Below, piece after piece: positions 40,380 through 48,625 of a stretch of DNA of 64,000 nt. Positions within the stretch are counted from its first letter, which is position 1. Each line of letters starts with the position of its first letter. Where the stretch lies: contig DAMBQR010000014.1 of NCBI GenBank assembly GCA_032055545.1, positions 1-64,000 of the forward strand, given 5' to 3'. Source of the DNA: Pseudescherichia sp032055545. GTDB lineage: Bacteria > Pseudomonadota > Gammaproteobacteria > Enterobacterales > Enterobacteriaceae. The position numbers and the translations under genes are program-made. The notes below the pieces were generated by a model, which did no database searches, had not been told where the DNA came from, and saw only the letters and a list, made by a program, of their open reading frames with translations.

Positions 40380-42536
40380 ATGCTGGGCTTTTTCCGTACC
40401 CTCGTCCGTCTGCTCTACCGCGTCGAGCTCACCGGCGATACGCAGCCGCTGCGCGGCGAGCGCGTACTCATCACCCCAAACCACGTCTCTTTTATTGACG
40501 GCATTCTGCTGGCGCTATTTTTACCGGTGCGTCCGGTGTTTGCGGTCTACACCTCTATCAGCCAGCGCTGGTATATGCGCGCCCTGACGAGCCTGATCGA
40601 CTTTGTGCCCCTCGATCCCACCAAGCCGATGTCGATCAAGCAGCTGGTGCGCCTGATCGAAAGCGGCCGCCCGGTGGTGATCTTCCCGGAGGGGCGCATC
40701 TCGGTCTCCGGTTCGCTGATGAAAATTTATGACGGGGCCGCCTTTGTCGCTGCTAAATCGCGGGCAACGGTGATCCCGGTACGCATTGAGGGGGCAGAGC
40801 TGACCTTCTTTAGCCGCCTGAAGGGGCTGGTAAAGCAGCGCCTCTTCCCGCGCATTAGCCTGCACATTCTGCCTCCAACCCAGCTACCGATGCCGGACGC
40901 GCCCCGCGCCCGCGATCGCCGCAGGCTGGCGGGCGAGATGCTCCACCAGATCATGATGGAAGCGCGCATGGCCGTGCGCCCGCGGGAGACACTCTTCGAA
41001 GCCCTGCTGGCGGCGCAGTATCGCTACGGCGCAGGCAAGAACTGCGTCGAGGATATCAATTTCAAGCCCGATACCTACCGCAAGCTGCTGACCAAAACGC
41101 TGTTTGTGGCGCGTATTCTGGATAAGTACAGCGCTAAAGGCGAGACCATCGGCCTGATGCTGCCGAACGCGGGCATCGCTGCGGCGGTGATTTTCGGTGC
41201 CATCGCCCGGGGACGCGTTCCGGCAATGATGAACTACACGGCGGGGGTAAAGGGCATGGGCAGCGCCATTACCGCCGCGCAGATCAAAACCATCTTTACC
41301 TCCCGCCAGTTTATGGAGAAGGGCAAGCTCTGGCATCTGCCGGAGCAGCTGACCCAGGTGCGCTGGATCTATCTGGAAGATCTGAAAGGCGAGGTCACTG
41401 CCGCCGACAAACTGTGGATCTTCGGCCATCTGCTGATGCCGCGCCTGGCGCAGGTGCCGCAGCAGCCCGAGGACACCGCGCTGGTGCTCTTTACCTCCGG
41501 CTCGGAGGGCAATCCGAAAGGGGTGGTTCACAGCCATAAAAGCATTCTCGCCAACGTGGAGCAGATCCGGACCATCGCTGATTTTACCGCGCGGGATCGC
41601 TTTATGTCGGCCCTGCCGCTGTTCCACTCCTTTGGCCTTACCGTGGGGCTATTTACCCCGCTGCTGACCGGCGCGGAGGTATTTCTTTACCCCAGCCCGC
41701 TGCACTACCGTATCGTGCCGGAGCTGGTCTATGACCGTAACTGCACCGTGCTGTTTGGCACCTCGACCTTCCTTGGGCACTACGCCCGCTTTGCCAACCC
41801 TTACGACTTCTACCGTCTGCGCTACGTGGTGGCCGGGGCAGAAAAACTGCAGGAGAGCACCCGCCAGCTCTGGCAGGACAAGTTTGGCCTGCGCGTGCTT
41901 GAGGGCTACGGCGTAACCGAGTGTGCGCCTGTGGTCTCTATTAACGTACCCATGGCAGCGAAGCCGGGCACGGTGGGACGTATTCTGCCGGGGATGGATG
42001 CACGCCTGATGGCGGTGCCGGGCATTGAAGAGGGGGGCAGGCTGCAGCTGAAGGGGCCGAACGTTATGACTGGCTACCTGCGCGTCGAGAACCCTGGCGT
42101 ACTTGAGCGCCCGGCAGCGGAGAACGCCGAGGGTGAGATGGAAGCCGGCTGGTATGACACTGGCGACATCGTACGCTTCGACGAGCAGGGCTTTGTGCAG
42201 ATCCAGGGCCGGGCCAAGCGCTTTGCCAAAATCGCCGGGGAGATGATCTCGCTGGAGATGGTAGAGCAGCTGGCACTGCTGGCTTCGCCGGACAAAATGC
42301 ACGCCACGGTAGTGAAGAGCGACGCCAGCAAAGGCGAGGCGCTGGTGATGTTTACCACCGACAGTGAGCTGACCCGCGAGATGCTGCTCCAGCAGGCGCG
42401 CGCTCAGGGCGTGCCGGAGCTGGCGGTGCCGCGCGATATCCGTTTCCTCAAGCAGCTGCCGGTATTGGGCAGCGGCAAACCGGATTTTGTTACCCTGAAG
42501 AGCAAACTCGACGAGACGGAAGCGCAACATGCATGA
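40380..42536 (+). CDS. aas: Bifunctional acyl-ACP synthetase / 2-acyl-GPE acyltransferase
   Basis: A 718-residue two-domain membrane enzyme. The N-terminal PlsC-like acyltransferase has the NHVSFIDGILLALFLPVRPV motif (NHxxxxD in place of HX4D) and the FPEGR block. From about residue 230 comes an AMP-forming synthetase with LVLFTSGSEGNPKGVVHSHK, the GYGVTE core and the YDTGDIVRFDEQG motif. It reacylates lysophosphatidylethanolamine brought in by LplT, using fatty acid activated on bound ACP. The second ATG at 40380 is chosen because AGGAAG lies six bases before it and homologues begin there. It overlaps lplT by eight bases. Confidence 0.94.
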   Translation: MLGFFRTLVRLLYRVELTGDTQPLRGERVLITPNHVSFIDGILLALFLPVRPVFAVYTSISQRWYMRALTSLIDFVPLDPTKPMSIKQLVRLIESGRPVVIFPEGRISVSGSLMKIYDGAAFVAAKSRATVIPVRIEGAELTFFSRLKGLVKQRLFPRISLHILPPTQLPMPDAPRARDRRRLAGEMLHQIMMEARMAVRPRETLFEALLAAQYRYGAGKNCVEDINFKPDTYRKLLTKTLFVARILDKYSAKGETIGLMLPNAGIAAAVIFGAIARGRVPAMMNYTAGVKGMGSAITAAQIKTIFTSRQFMEKGKLWHLPEQLTQVRWIYLEDLKGEVTAADKLWIFGHLLMPRLAQVPQQPEDTALVLFTSGSEGNPKGVVHSHKSILANVEQIRTIADFTARDRFMSALPLFHSFGLTVGLFTPLLTGAEVFLYPSPLHYRIVPELVYDRNCTVLFGTSTFLGHYARFANPYDFYRLRYVVAGAEKLQESTRQLWQDKFGLRVLEGYGVTECAPVVSINVPMAAKPGTVGRILPGMDARLMAVPGIEEGGRLQLKGPNVMTGYLRVENPGVLERPAAENAEGEMEAGWYDTGDIVRFDEQGFVQIQGRAKRFAKIAGEMISLEMVEQLALLASPDKMHATVVKSDASKGEALVMFTTDSELTREMLLQQARAQGVPELAVPRDIRFLKQLPVLGSGKPDFVTLKSKLDETEAQHA

Positions 42537-43722
42537 GTCAGTGAGCACTAACAATTCTTTGCTGTCGAAGGGCATGCTGGCGGTCACCGCCGCCCAGTTC
42601 CTCTCGGCGTTTGGCGACAACGCCCTGCTGTTTGCCACTCTGGCGCTGCTCAAGGCCGAGTTTTACCCCGACTGGAGCCAGCCGATCCTACAGATGGTGT
42701 TTGTAGGCGCTTACATCCTCTTCGCCCCCTTTGTTGGTCAGGTGGCGGACAGCTTTGCTAAGGGGCGGGTGATGATGTTCGCTAACGGGCTAAAGCTGAT
42801 CGGCGCGCTGAGTATCTGCGTGGGCCTTAACCCCTTTATTGGCTATACCCTGGTGGGCATTGGTGCGGCAGCTTACTCTCCGGCCAAGTACGGTATTCTC
42901 GGCGAGCTGACCACTGGCGATAAGCTGGTGAAGGCTAACGGTCTGATGGAGTCCTCGACTATCGCCGCCATCCTGCTGGGTTCGGTCGCGGGCGGCGTGC
43001 TGGCGGACTGGCACGTGCTGGCGGCGCTCGGCATCTGCGCTTTGGTTTATGCAGGCGCGGTTGTCGCGAACCTGATGATCCCCAAACTGCCTGCGGCCCG
43101 TCCTGGGCTAAGCTGGCGCTTTACCCCCATGACCCAGAGCTTCTTTCACGCCTGTAAAACGCTGTGGCTAAACGGTGAAACCCGCTTCTCGCTGGTGGGT
43201 ACCAGCCTGTTCTGGGGTGCAGGGGTAACGCTGCGCTTCCTGCTGGTGCTGTGGGTGCCGGTGGCGCTGGGCATTAGCGATAACGCGACGCCAACCTATC
43301 TTAACGCTATGGTGGCGGTGGGCATTGTCGTCGGCGCGGGTGTGGCGGCGAAGCTGGTGACTCTGGAGAGCGTGGCCCGTTGCATGCCTGCCGGGATCCT
43401 TATCGGCGTAGTGGTGACGCTCTTTTCGTTACAACATGCATTGCTGCCTGCCTACGGCCTGCTGGTGCTCATCGGCGTGCTGGGCGGATTTTTCGTTGTG
43501 CCGTTGAATGCGCTTTTGCAGGAGCGGGGGAAGCGTTCCGTCGGGGCGGGCAACGCTATCGCCGTGCAGAATCTGGGCGAGAACGCGGCGATGCTGATTA
43601 TGCTGGGGCTCTACTCGCTGGCGGTAAAAGCGGGTGCGCCGGTAGTCGGCGTTGGGGTTGGCTTTGGCGTGCTGTTTGCGCTGGCGATTGCCGCCCTGTG
43701 GCTGTGGCAGCGCCGTCGATAA
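42529..43722 (+). CDS. lplT: Lysophospholipid transporter
   Basis: A 397-residue MFS protein with 12 membrane segments (for example MLAVTAAQFLSAFGDNALLF and ILFAPFVGQVADSFAKGRVM). It flips lysophosphatidylethanolamine and lysophosphatidylglycerol from the outer to the inner face of the inner membrane, where Aas reacylates them. It is translationally coupled to aas by an eight-base overlap; in some bacteria the two are fused. The C-terminus ends in a basic WLWQRRR. Convergent with tas. Confidence 0.94.
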   Translation: MHESVSTNNSLLSKGMLAVTAAQFLSAFGDNALLFATLALLKAEFYPDWSQPILQMVFVGAYILFAPFVGQVADSFAKGRVMMFANGLKLIGALSICVGLNPFIGYTLVGIGAAAYSPAKYGILGELTTGDKLVKANGLMESSTIAAILLGSVAGGVLADWHVLAALGICALVYAGAVVANLMIPKLPAARPGLSWRFTPMTQSFFHACKTLWLNGETRFSLVGTSLFWGAGVTLRFLLVLWVPVALGISDNATPTYLNAMVAVGIVVGAGVAAKLVTLESVARCMPAGILIGVVVTLFSLQHALLPAYGLLVLIGVLGGFFVVPLNALLQERGKRSVGAGNAIAVQNLGENAAMLIMLGLYSLAVKAGAPVVGVGVGFGVLFALAIAALWLWQRRR

Positions 43723-43723
43723 A

Positions 43724-43755
43724 AAAACATGCCCGGCAGGCGTACTCCGCCGGGC
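43724..43755 (-). terminator. Terminator of tas
   Basis: GCCCGGC (43731-43737) pairs with GCCGGGC (43749-43755). On the minus strand the stem is followed by ATGTTTTTTT. It is eight bases beyond the tas stop. Confidence 0.8.
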
Positions 43756-43762
43756 AATTCAC

Positions 43763-44803
43763 TTACGGTGCCGGGTAGGTATAAACCTTGTGCACCGCTT
43801 CAATCTCCGCTAATACCTCTTCGTTCAGCTCCAGATACAGGCTCTCAACGTTGGTTTTCAGCTGCTCCATGGTCGTCGCCCCCAGCAGGGTGCTGGCCAC
43901 GAACGGCTGACGGCGGACAAAGGCCAGCGCCATCTGCGCCGGGTCCAGGTTATGCCGTTTAGCGATATCCACATAGGCGGCGATCGCCTTTTGCGTCTGC
44001 TCACCGCTATAGCGCGTAAAACGACTAAACAGCGTGTTGCGCGCCCCGGCCGGCTTCGCGCCGTTCAGGTATTTGCCTGTCAGGGTGCCGAATGCCAGGC
44101 AGGAGTAGGCCAGTAGTTCGACGCCCTCAAACTGACTCACCTCTGCCAGACCCACCTCAAAGCTGCGGTTCAGCAGGCTATAGGGGTTCTGGATGGTGAC
44201 GATGCGCGGCAGATCGTGCTTATCCGCCAGGTGCAGATAGCGCATCACGCCAAAAGCCGTTTCGTTGGAGACGCCGATATAGCGGATCTTGCCCGCCCGC
44301 TGACACTCGGCCAGCGCTTCCAGCGTTTCCAGAATAGTGACGCCGGGAGAGGACTCCGTCCACTCATAGCCCAGCTTGCCAAAGCAGTTGGTTGGGCGCT
44401 GTGGCCAGTGAACCTGGTAGAGATCGAGATAGTCGGTTTGCAGGCGTTTCAGGCTGGCGTCCAGCGCTTCACGGATGTTTTTGCGATCCAGCACCTGATT
44501 CTGGCGAATGCCGCTGTCGTTATTGCGGCTGGGCCCGCTCACCTTGGAGGCGATAACCAGCTTTTCACGGCTGCCGTGCTTCGCCAGCCAGTTGCCGACG
44601 TAGGTTTCGGTTAAGCCCTGGGTCTCCGGGCGCGGCGGCACGGGATACATCTCTGCCACATCGATCAGGTTGATACCCTGGGCTACGGCGTAATCAAGCT
44701 GTGCATGGGCCTCGGCTTCGCTGTTCTGCTCACCAAAGGTCATTGTGCCCAGCCCCAGCGTGCTTATCTCAAGCGAGCTGTGAGGGATACGGTGATAATG
44801 CAT
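43763..44803 (-). CDS. tas: Aldo/keto reductase Tas
   Basis: A 346-residue NADP(H)-binding reductase of the AKR superfamily. The catalytic tetrad is visible: Asp and Tyr in NLIDVAEMYPVPP, Lys in LVIASKVSGPS, and His in DLYQVHWPQRP. Multicopy tas restores prephenate dehydrogenase function to tyrosine auxotrophs of E. coli, but its normal substrate is unknown. The gene stands in its usual place beside lplT and ygdR. RBS-like AAGGAAGCC occurs just before the ATG. Confidence 0.92.
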   Translation of the reverse strand: MHYHRIPHSSLEISTLGLGTMTFGEQNSEAEAHAQLDYAVAQGINLIDVAEMYPVPPRPETQGLTETYVGNWLAKHGSREKLVIASKVSGPSRNNDSGIRQNQVLDRKNIREALDASLKRLQTDYLDLYQVHWPQRPTNCFGKLGYEWTESSPGVTILETLEALAECQRAGKIRYIGVSNETAFGVMRYLHLADKHDLPRIVTIQNPYSLLNRSFEVGLAEVSQFEGVELLAYSCLAFGTLTGKYLNGAKPAGARNTLFSRFTRYSGEQTQKAIAAYVDIAKRHNLDPAQMALAFVRRQPFVASTLLGATTMEQLKTNVESLYLELNEEVLAEIEAVHKVYTYPAP

Positions 44804-44896
44804 AGCCGGCTTCCTTGTTTTTTAACAACGTCAGGGGCTTCCTGACAAAGGAATATAAACATGGCAGAGGGGAGGCAAAAGGGGAAGAGAAAAATC

Positions 44897-44925
44897 AAAA
44901 GGCCAGCAGATTGCTGACCTTAGCA
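44897..44925 (-). terminator. Terminator of ygdR
   Basis: On the minus strand GGTCAGCA, loop ATC, TGCTGGCC is followed by TTTTGATTTTTC, directly after the ygdR stop. Confidence 0.8.
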
Positions 44926-44926
44926 C

Positions 44927-45145
44927 TTAGCGTTCGATAATTTGTGACACGTCATCGCGGTTAATCTGCATCTCGTTGCCCTGCAGGTCGCGGTAGCTGA
45001 CCAGCCCGGTATCGTCATCTACTGCCGGCTTGCCTTCGGTCAGGATCATACGGCCATCTTTGGTCGCCATCACATAGTCGCTGCTGCATCCTGTAACTGC
45101 ACAGGCTAAACCCACTGCGGAAATCACTACTGCCCATTTTTTCAC
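44927..45145 (-). CDS. ygdR: YgdI/YgdR family lipoprotein
   Basis: A 72-residue lipoprotein. The signal peptide MKKWAVVISAVGLACAVTGC ends in a lipobox-like AVTGC with the lipidated cysteine at residue 20, followed by SSDYVMATKDGRMILTEGKP. The mature part is a small SH3-like domain ending YRDLQGNEMQINRDDVSQII. Function unknown; its E. coli homologue is induced in envelope stress settings and is not essential. Ser-Ser after the cysteine predicts transport to the outer membrane by Lol. Confidence 0.9.
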   Translation of the reverse strand: MKKWAVVISAVGLACAVTGCSSDYVMATKDGRMILTEGKPAVDDDTGLVSYRDLQGNEMQINRDDVSQIIER

Positions 45146-45330
45146 GGCTTTTCTCCTTCTTAAGGCCAGAATCTGTAATGAGTGTAGTAATAACGCACGG
45201 ATACGAAAGGAAAAAGCGGGAAAATCTTAAAAGACAGCGCGAAATAGCGGTATTCGCCACGGTTTGTATACACATAGCCTGATAATATTTTCGTGATGTA
45301 ATTAACGTTACACGTAACGGAGAAGGCGAG

Positions 45331-45567
45331 ATGGAGATACGCGTCAAAACGCTTGAGGAGAAGGTGGAGTCGCTGGTCACGGATGTCGCCGTGATTAAGT
45401 CTAACTACGCAACGAAGGAGGATACGTCTGCAATCAGGATTGAAGTTGCCAACATTAAGGCTGAGCTACATAGCGTTATCAGGACGCAAGCTATGGCGAT
45501 CATTGGCTCAATGATCGCGATCACCGGCGTCGCTTCAGGCGTTATCATTAAATTTCTCGCCCATTAA
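45331..45567 (+). CDS. Small coiled-coil/membrane protein, copy 1
   Basis: A 78-residue protein of unknown function. Residues 1-50 are a heptad-patterned helix (IRVKTLEEKVESLVTDVAVI) likely to form a coiled coil; residues 57-75 are a hydrophobic C-terminal anchor (AIIGSMIAITGVASGVIIKF). It looks like a tail-anchored inner-membrane protein with its coil in the cytoplasm. It resembles phage haemolysin/holin accessory proteins of the XhlA layout, but the match is of architecture only. AGAAGGCGAG precedes the ATG. A diverged second copy follows 304 bases later. Confidence 0.65.
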   Translation: MEIRVKTLEEKVESLVTDVAVIKSNYATKEDTSAIRIEVANIKAELHSVIRTQAMAIIGSMIAITGVASGVIIKFLAH

Positions 45568-45634
45568 TGCAGCGATGATTTCCCCCATAGCGGGGAGCGA
45601 GAGATAAAAGATAAAAAGTAACGGAGAAGGAGAG

Positions 45635-45892
45635 ATGGAGATACGCGTCATAACGCTTGAGGAGAAGGTGGAGTCGCTGGTCACGGATGTCGCTGTGATT
45701 AAGTCTAACTACGCAACGAAGGAGGATATCTCAACCATCAGAGTGGAATTAGCAGAGACTAACGTCAGAATTGCAGATGTAAAGGCCGAGCTTCATAGCA
45801 CGCTTAGAGCTCAGGTAACGACGATCGTTGGTTCAATGATTGCGATTACCGGCGTCGCTTCAGGCGTTATCATTAAATTTCTCGCCCATTAA
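45635..45892 (+). CDS. Small coiled-coil/membrane protein, copy 2
   Basis: An 85-residue paralogue of the preceding gene. Residues 1-32 are almost the same (VITLEEKVESLVTDVAVIKS), the middle coil is different and one heptad longer (STIRVELAETNVRIADVKAE), and the C-terminal anchor GSMIAITGVASGVIIKFLAH is identical. An exact heptad insertion keeps the coiled coil in register, suggesting the length difference is tolerated or selected. It has its own ribosome site. The two proteins could form hetero-oligomers. Function unknown. Confidence 0.65.
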   Translation: MEIRVITLEEKVESLVTDVAVIKSNYATKEDISTIRVELAETNVRIADVKAELHSTLRAQVTTIVGSMIAITGVASGVIIKFLAH

Positions 45893-45929
45893 TGCAGTGA
45901 TGGCTCCCCCGTAGCGGGGGAGCGAGGGA

Positions 45930-46643
45930 TCACAGCGGATTCTTTTTATTGCGCAACAGGTTCAGGGTCTCGACGGCGATCGAGAAGAACATAGCGAAGT
46001 AGATGTAGCCTTTCGGCACATGAATGCCAAAACTCTCCAGCATCAGCGTAAAGCCGACCAGGATCAGGAACGACAGGGCCAGCATTTTTACCGACGGATG
46101 ACGATCGACAAACTCGCCGATAGGGCGGGCGGCAAACATCATCACGCCGACGGAGATCACCACCGCCGCCATCATAATGAACAGGTGATCCGACAGGCCC
46201 ACCGCCGTAATCACCGAGTCAAGGCTGAAGATAATATCCAGCATCATGATCTGCACGATGGCGCCGAGGAAAGAGTGAACGTTGGTTTTCAGCCCCTCCT
46301 CTTCACCTTCGATGGACTCGTGGATCTCCTTGCTGGCTTTCCAGATAAGGAACAGGCCGCCGAGCAGCAGGATCAGATCCCGGGCGGAGACCGCGTGATC
46401 GAAAACGCTAAACAGCGGCGTGGTCAGCCGGGTCACCCACGAGATAGAGGCCAGAAGCGCCAGACGCATCAGCATTGCGCCCGCCAGGCCAATACGCCGG
46501 GCGTGGTTGCGCTGTGCGGTCGGAAGCTTAGCAACGACCAGAGAGAGGAAAATAATATTGTCGATCCCGAGCACAATCTCCAGCAGCGTCAGCGTACCGA
46601 GCGCGAGCCAGGCGTTGGGATCGGTTATCCATGCAAATAACAT
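45930..46643 (-). CDS. ygdQ: TerC-family membrane protein YgdQ
   Basis: A 237-residue inner-membrane protein with about seven helices. The TerC motif with paired aspartates is present twice: ALGTLTLLEIVLGIDNIIFL near the start and IVQIMMLDIIFSLDSVITAV in the middle. TerC proteins are linked to metal ion (manganese, tellurite) handling; the acidic residues in the helices probably bind the ion. YgdQ itself is not assigned. Transcribed away from mutH in the E. coli manner (both minus). Confidence 0.9.
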   Translation of the reverse strand: MLFAWITDPNAWLALGTLTLLEIVLGIDNIIFLSLVVAKLPTAQRNHARRIGLAGAMLMRLALLASISWVTRLTTPLFSVFDHAVSARDLILLLGGLFLIWKASKEIHESIEGEEEGLKTNVHSFLGAIVQIMMLDIIFSLDSVITAVGLSDHLFIMMAAVVISVGVMMFAARPIGEFVDRHPSVKMLALSFLILVGFTLMLESFGIHVPKGYIYFAMFFSIAVETLNLLRNKKNPL

Positions 46644-46718
46644 CGTAAAGTCCTGCCAAAAAAAGAAGCGCTAATTATAAGCCTGCGGCGGGCGAGGGCA
46701 AAAAATTTAATAACCCTG

Positions 46719-47402
46719 CTACAAAAAATGCCGCTCCAGCAGCGCACGGGTAAAGTTCTTCTTCAGGTAAAAGCCTCGCGGCAGGGTGAGGATCGGCTGG
46801 CCGTGCTGGCCCACCGCCTCGGTCAGCGCCTTGCTGTTCGCCGCCTTGGGCCGCAGCTGTAGCACCTCACCATGGCGGGCAGTAATGCTCTCTACCTGAC
46901 CCAGCACGATAAGATCCATCAGCTCCTCCCAGTCCATCCGCAGCTGCTGCTCTTCCAGCTCGCTGGGGCTCCACAGCAGCGGGGAGCCAACCCGGCGACT
47001 GGCGATGGGGATCTCCCGTGAGCCCTCTACCGGGATCCACAGCACCCGCTTGAGCTTGTGCCGCACATGGCTGCTCTCCCAGGTGACGCCGCTGTTGCCG
47101 GTCAGCGGAGCAACGCAGACAAAAGTGGTCTCCAGTGGACGGCCCAGGCTATCCACCGGAATAGTTTTCAGCTCCACTCCGAGGGCGGCAAAATCCTGCT
47201 CAGGCTTACTGCCCGCGCTCGCCCCCAGCCAGCGCTCCAGCAGCACGCCGGTCCAGCCTTTATCACGCTTAAAATCCGCCGGAACAGGCAGTCCGGCCAG
47301 CGCACCCAGTTCGCCGAGGGTGAGTCCAGCCAACCGCTGCGCCTGCGTAAGCAGAGCGCTTTCCGAGTCCGGCGGAGAGGTAAAAGGGGAGAGCGGCAGC
47401 AT
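46719..47402 (-). CDS. mutH: Mismatch-repair endonuclease MutH
   Basis: A 227-residue type II-like nuclease that nicks the unmethylated strand at hemimethylated GATC after activation by MutS and MutL. The active site is KPEQDFAALGVELKTIPVD, with Asp, Glu and Lys in the D-X6-E-X-K arrangement (positions 70, 77 and 79 in E. coli). KGWTGVLLERWLGA precedes it and PRGFYLKKNFTRALLERHFL closes the protein. Divergent from rppH across the DARS2 region. Two residues shorter than E. coli MutH. Confidence 0.95.
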   Translation of the reverse strand: MLPLSPFTSPPDSESALLTQAQRLAGLTLGELGALAGLPVPADFKRDKGWTGVLLERWLGASAGSKPEQDFAALGVELKTIPVDSLGRPLETTFVCVAPLTGNSGVTWESSHVRHKLKRVLWIPVEGSREIPIASRRVGSPLLWSPSELEEQQLRMDWEELMDLIVLGQVESITARHGEVLQLRPKAANSKALTEAVGQHGQPILTLPRGFYLKKNFTRALLERHFL

Positions 47403-48082
47403 ATGAACAACCTCTGGTTAAAAAATGAACAGCAATAGTACACAGGGGATAACGCGTAAGATCTTTTCCGACAGTGATAAACAACGCAATGATTTTTAGG
47501 ATTTTTTTCCCTTGCGCTCTGTTTGTTGCGCAACGACTCGCAGGGTTTTCCAAATCTGGTCACTGACAATGAACAGGATCTTACACCATGTTATCCACAG
47601 AAAAGTGGGATAAGTGAGAAAAACCGGCACTACTGTTTCCATTTACAGCCTTGACGTGCGACCAAAATCGAATTTTCGCACAAATTGTGCTTAACTTAGT
47701 GGCACAATATGTGGATAAAACCGACTCTGTTCGATCTTTCATCAGTTGCTGGATCGGCCATGTGACACACATCACATATTGCTGCTTCAGGCATAAAGAT
47801 CGTGGTGTAACCTAATGAATAGTCCAATATTATTTTTTTTAGTAATAAACAGATTATTCAGGGCCGCCCAGGTTTTCCCGGAGTAATTCCATACTTCTGC
47901 ACAACTCTATCCACAGAAATCGTGAATAAAACCGCGGCTCGAACCCTCATTCTGTTTATAACTCAGGTGATAATTGTGAGTTATTCAAATGTTATTCGGT
48001 TATAGCGCATAGAGAGAGTGGTTTACCGTACCTCACGAGTGTGAAACAATCGTTTAATTCAGGTTTATTTTGAGGTAGTCCG
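47403..48082. promoter_or_regulatory. DARS2-type DnaA-reactivating region
   Basis: This 680-base gap between mutH and rppH is where E. coli has DARS2, the site that converts ADP-DnaA to ATP-DnaA. It carries a perfect DnaA box TTATCCACA (47591-47599), a perfect inverted one TGTGGATAA (47710-47718) and a one-mismatch box CTATCCACA (47907-47915). The dyad GCACAAATTGTGC lies at about 47675-47690, and AT-rich tracts that could take IHF and Fis are present. No gene is visible. The rest of the gap includes the rppH promoter. Identity rests on position plus boxes; exact DARS core limits are not resolved. Confidence 0.75.
47761..47776. promoter_or_regulatory. CRP-type site in the mutH-rppH gap
   Basis: TGTGA-CACACA-TCACA is a perfect match to the CRP half-sites with the right spacing. 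It lies inside the DARS2-type region, 43 bases from a DnaA box and 307 bases before the rppH start. Confidence 0.6.
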
Positions 48083-48613
48083 GTGATTGATGACGATGGC
48101 TACCGCCCAAATGTGGGTATCGTAATCTGTAATCGACAAGGCCAGGTGATGTGGGCCAGGCGCTTCGGTCAGCACTCATGGCAGTTTCCCCAGGGCGGTA
48201 TCAACCCTGGTGAGTCCCCGGAGCAAGCTATGTACCGGGAGCTGTTCGAAGAGGTGGGGCTGAGCCGTAAGGATGTACGTATTCTTGCTTCGACCCGCAG
48301 CTGGTTGCGTTACAAGTTACCAAAACGTTTGGTGCGTTGGGACACAAAGCCGGTTTGTATCGGCCAAAAACAGAAGTGGTTTCTTTTGCAATTGATCAGC
48401 AACGATGCGGATATCAATATGCAAACCAGCAGTACCCCTGAGTTTGATGGCTGGCGCTGGGTAAGCTACTGGTATCCTGTTCGTCAGGTCGTCTCGTTTA
48501 AGCGCGATGTCTATCGTCGGGTGATGAAGGAGTTTGCAAGTGTGGTGATGGCGCTGGCAGAGAGCACCCCTAAGCCACAACACTCTCCTGCCTGGCGACG
48601 TAAAAGAGGATAA
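48083..48613 (+). CDS. rppH: RNA pyrophosphohydrolase
   Basis: A 176-residue Nudix hydrolase that removes pyrophosphate from the 5' end of transcripts, starting RNase E-dependent decay. The Nudix box GGINPGESPEQAMYRELFEE followed by VGL is intact, and FDGWRWVSYWYPVRQVVSFK is characteristic of the family. The start is GTG, as in E. coli, since the protein begins (V)IDDDGYRPNVGIVICN. ptsP follows after 12 bases, so the two form an operon. The C-terminus is basic (AWRRKRG). Confidence 0.95.
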   Translation: MIDDDGYRPNVGIVICNRQGQVMWARRFGQHSWQFPQGGINPGESPEQAMYRELFEEVGLSRKDVRILASTRSWLRYKLPKRLVRWDTKPVCIGQKQKWFLLQLISNDADINMQTSSTPEFDGWRWVSYWYPVRQVVSFKRDVYRRVMKEFASVVMALAESTPKPQHSPAWRRKRG

Positions 48614-48625
48614 GCCCTACATATC

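Larger units (their letters stand above)
45314..45925 (+). repeat. Tandem gene duplication, 304-base period
   Basis: Bases from 45314 and from 45618 are nearly identical for about 100 bases, starting at the ribosome site (GTAACGGAGAAGG) and running through the first 33 codons. The middle of the genes differs and copy 2 gains seven codons. The last 60 bases and the GC-rich hairpins after each stop (CCCCatagcGGGG and GCTCCCCCgtagcGGGGGAGC) are again alike. Confidence 0.85.
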
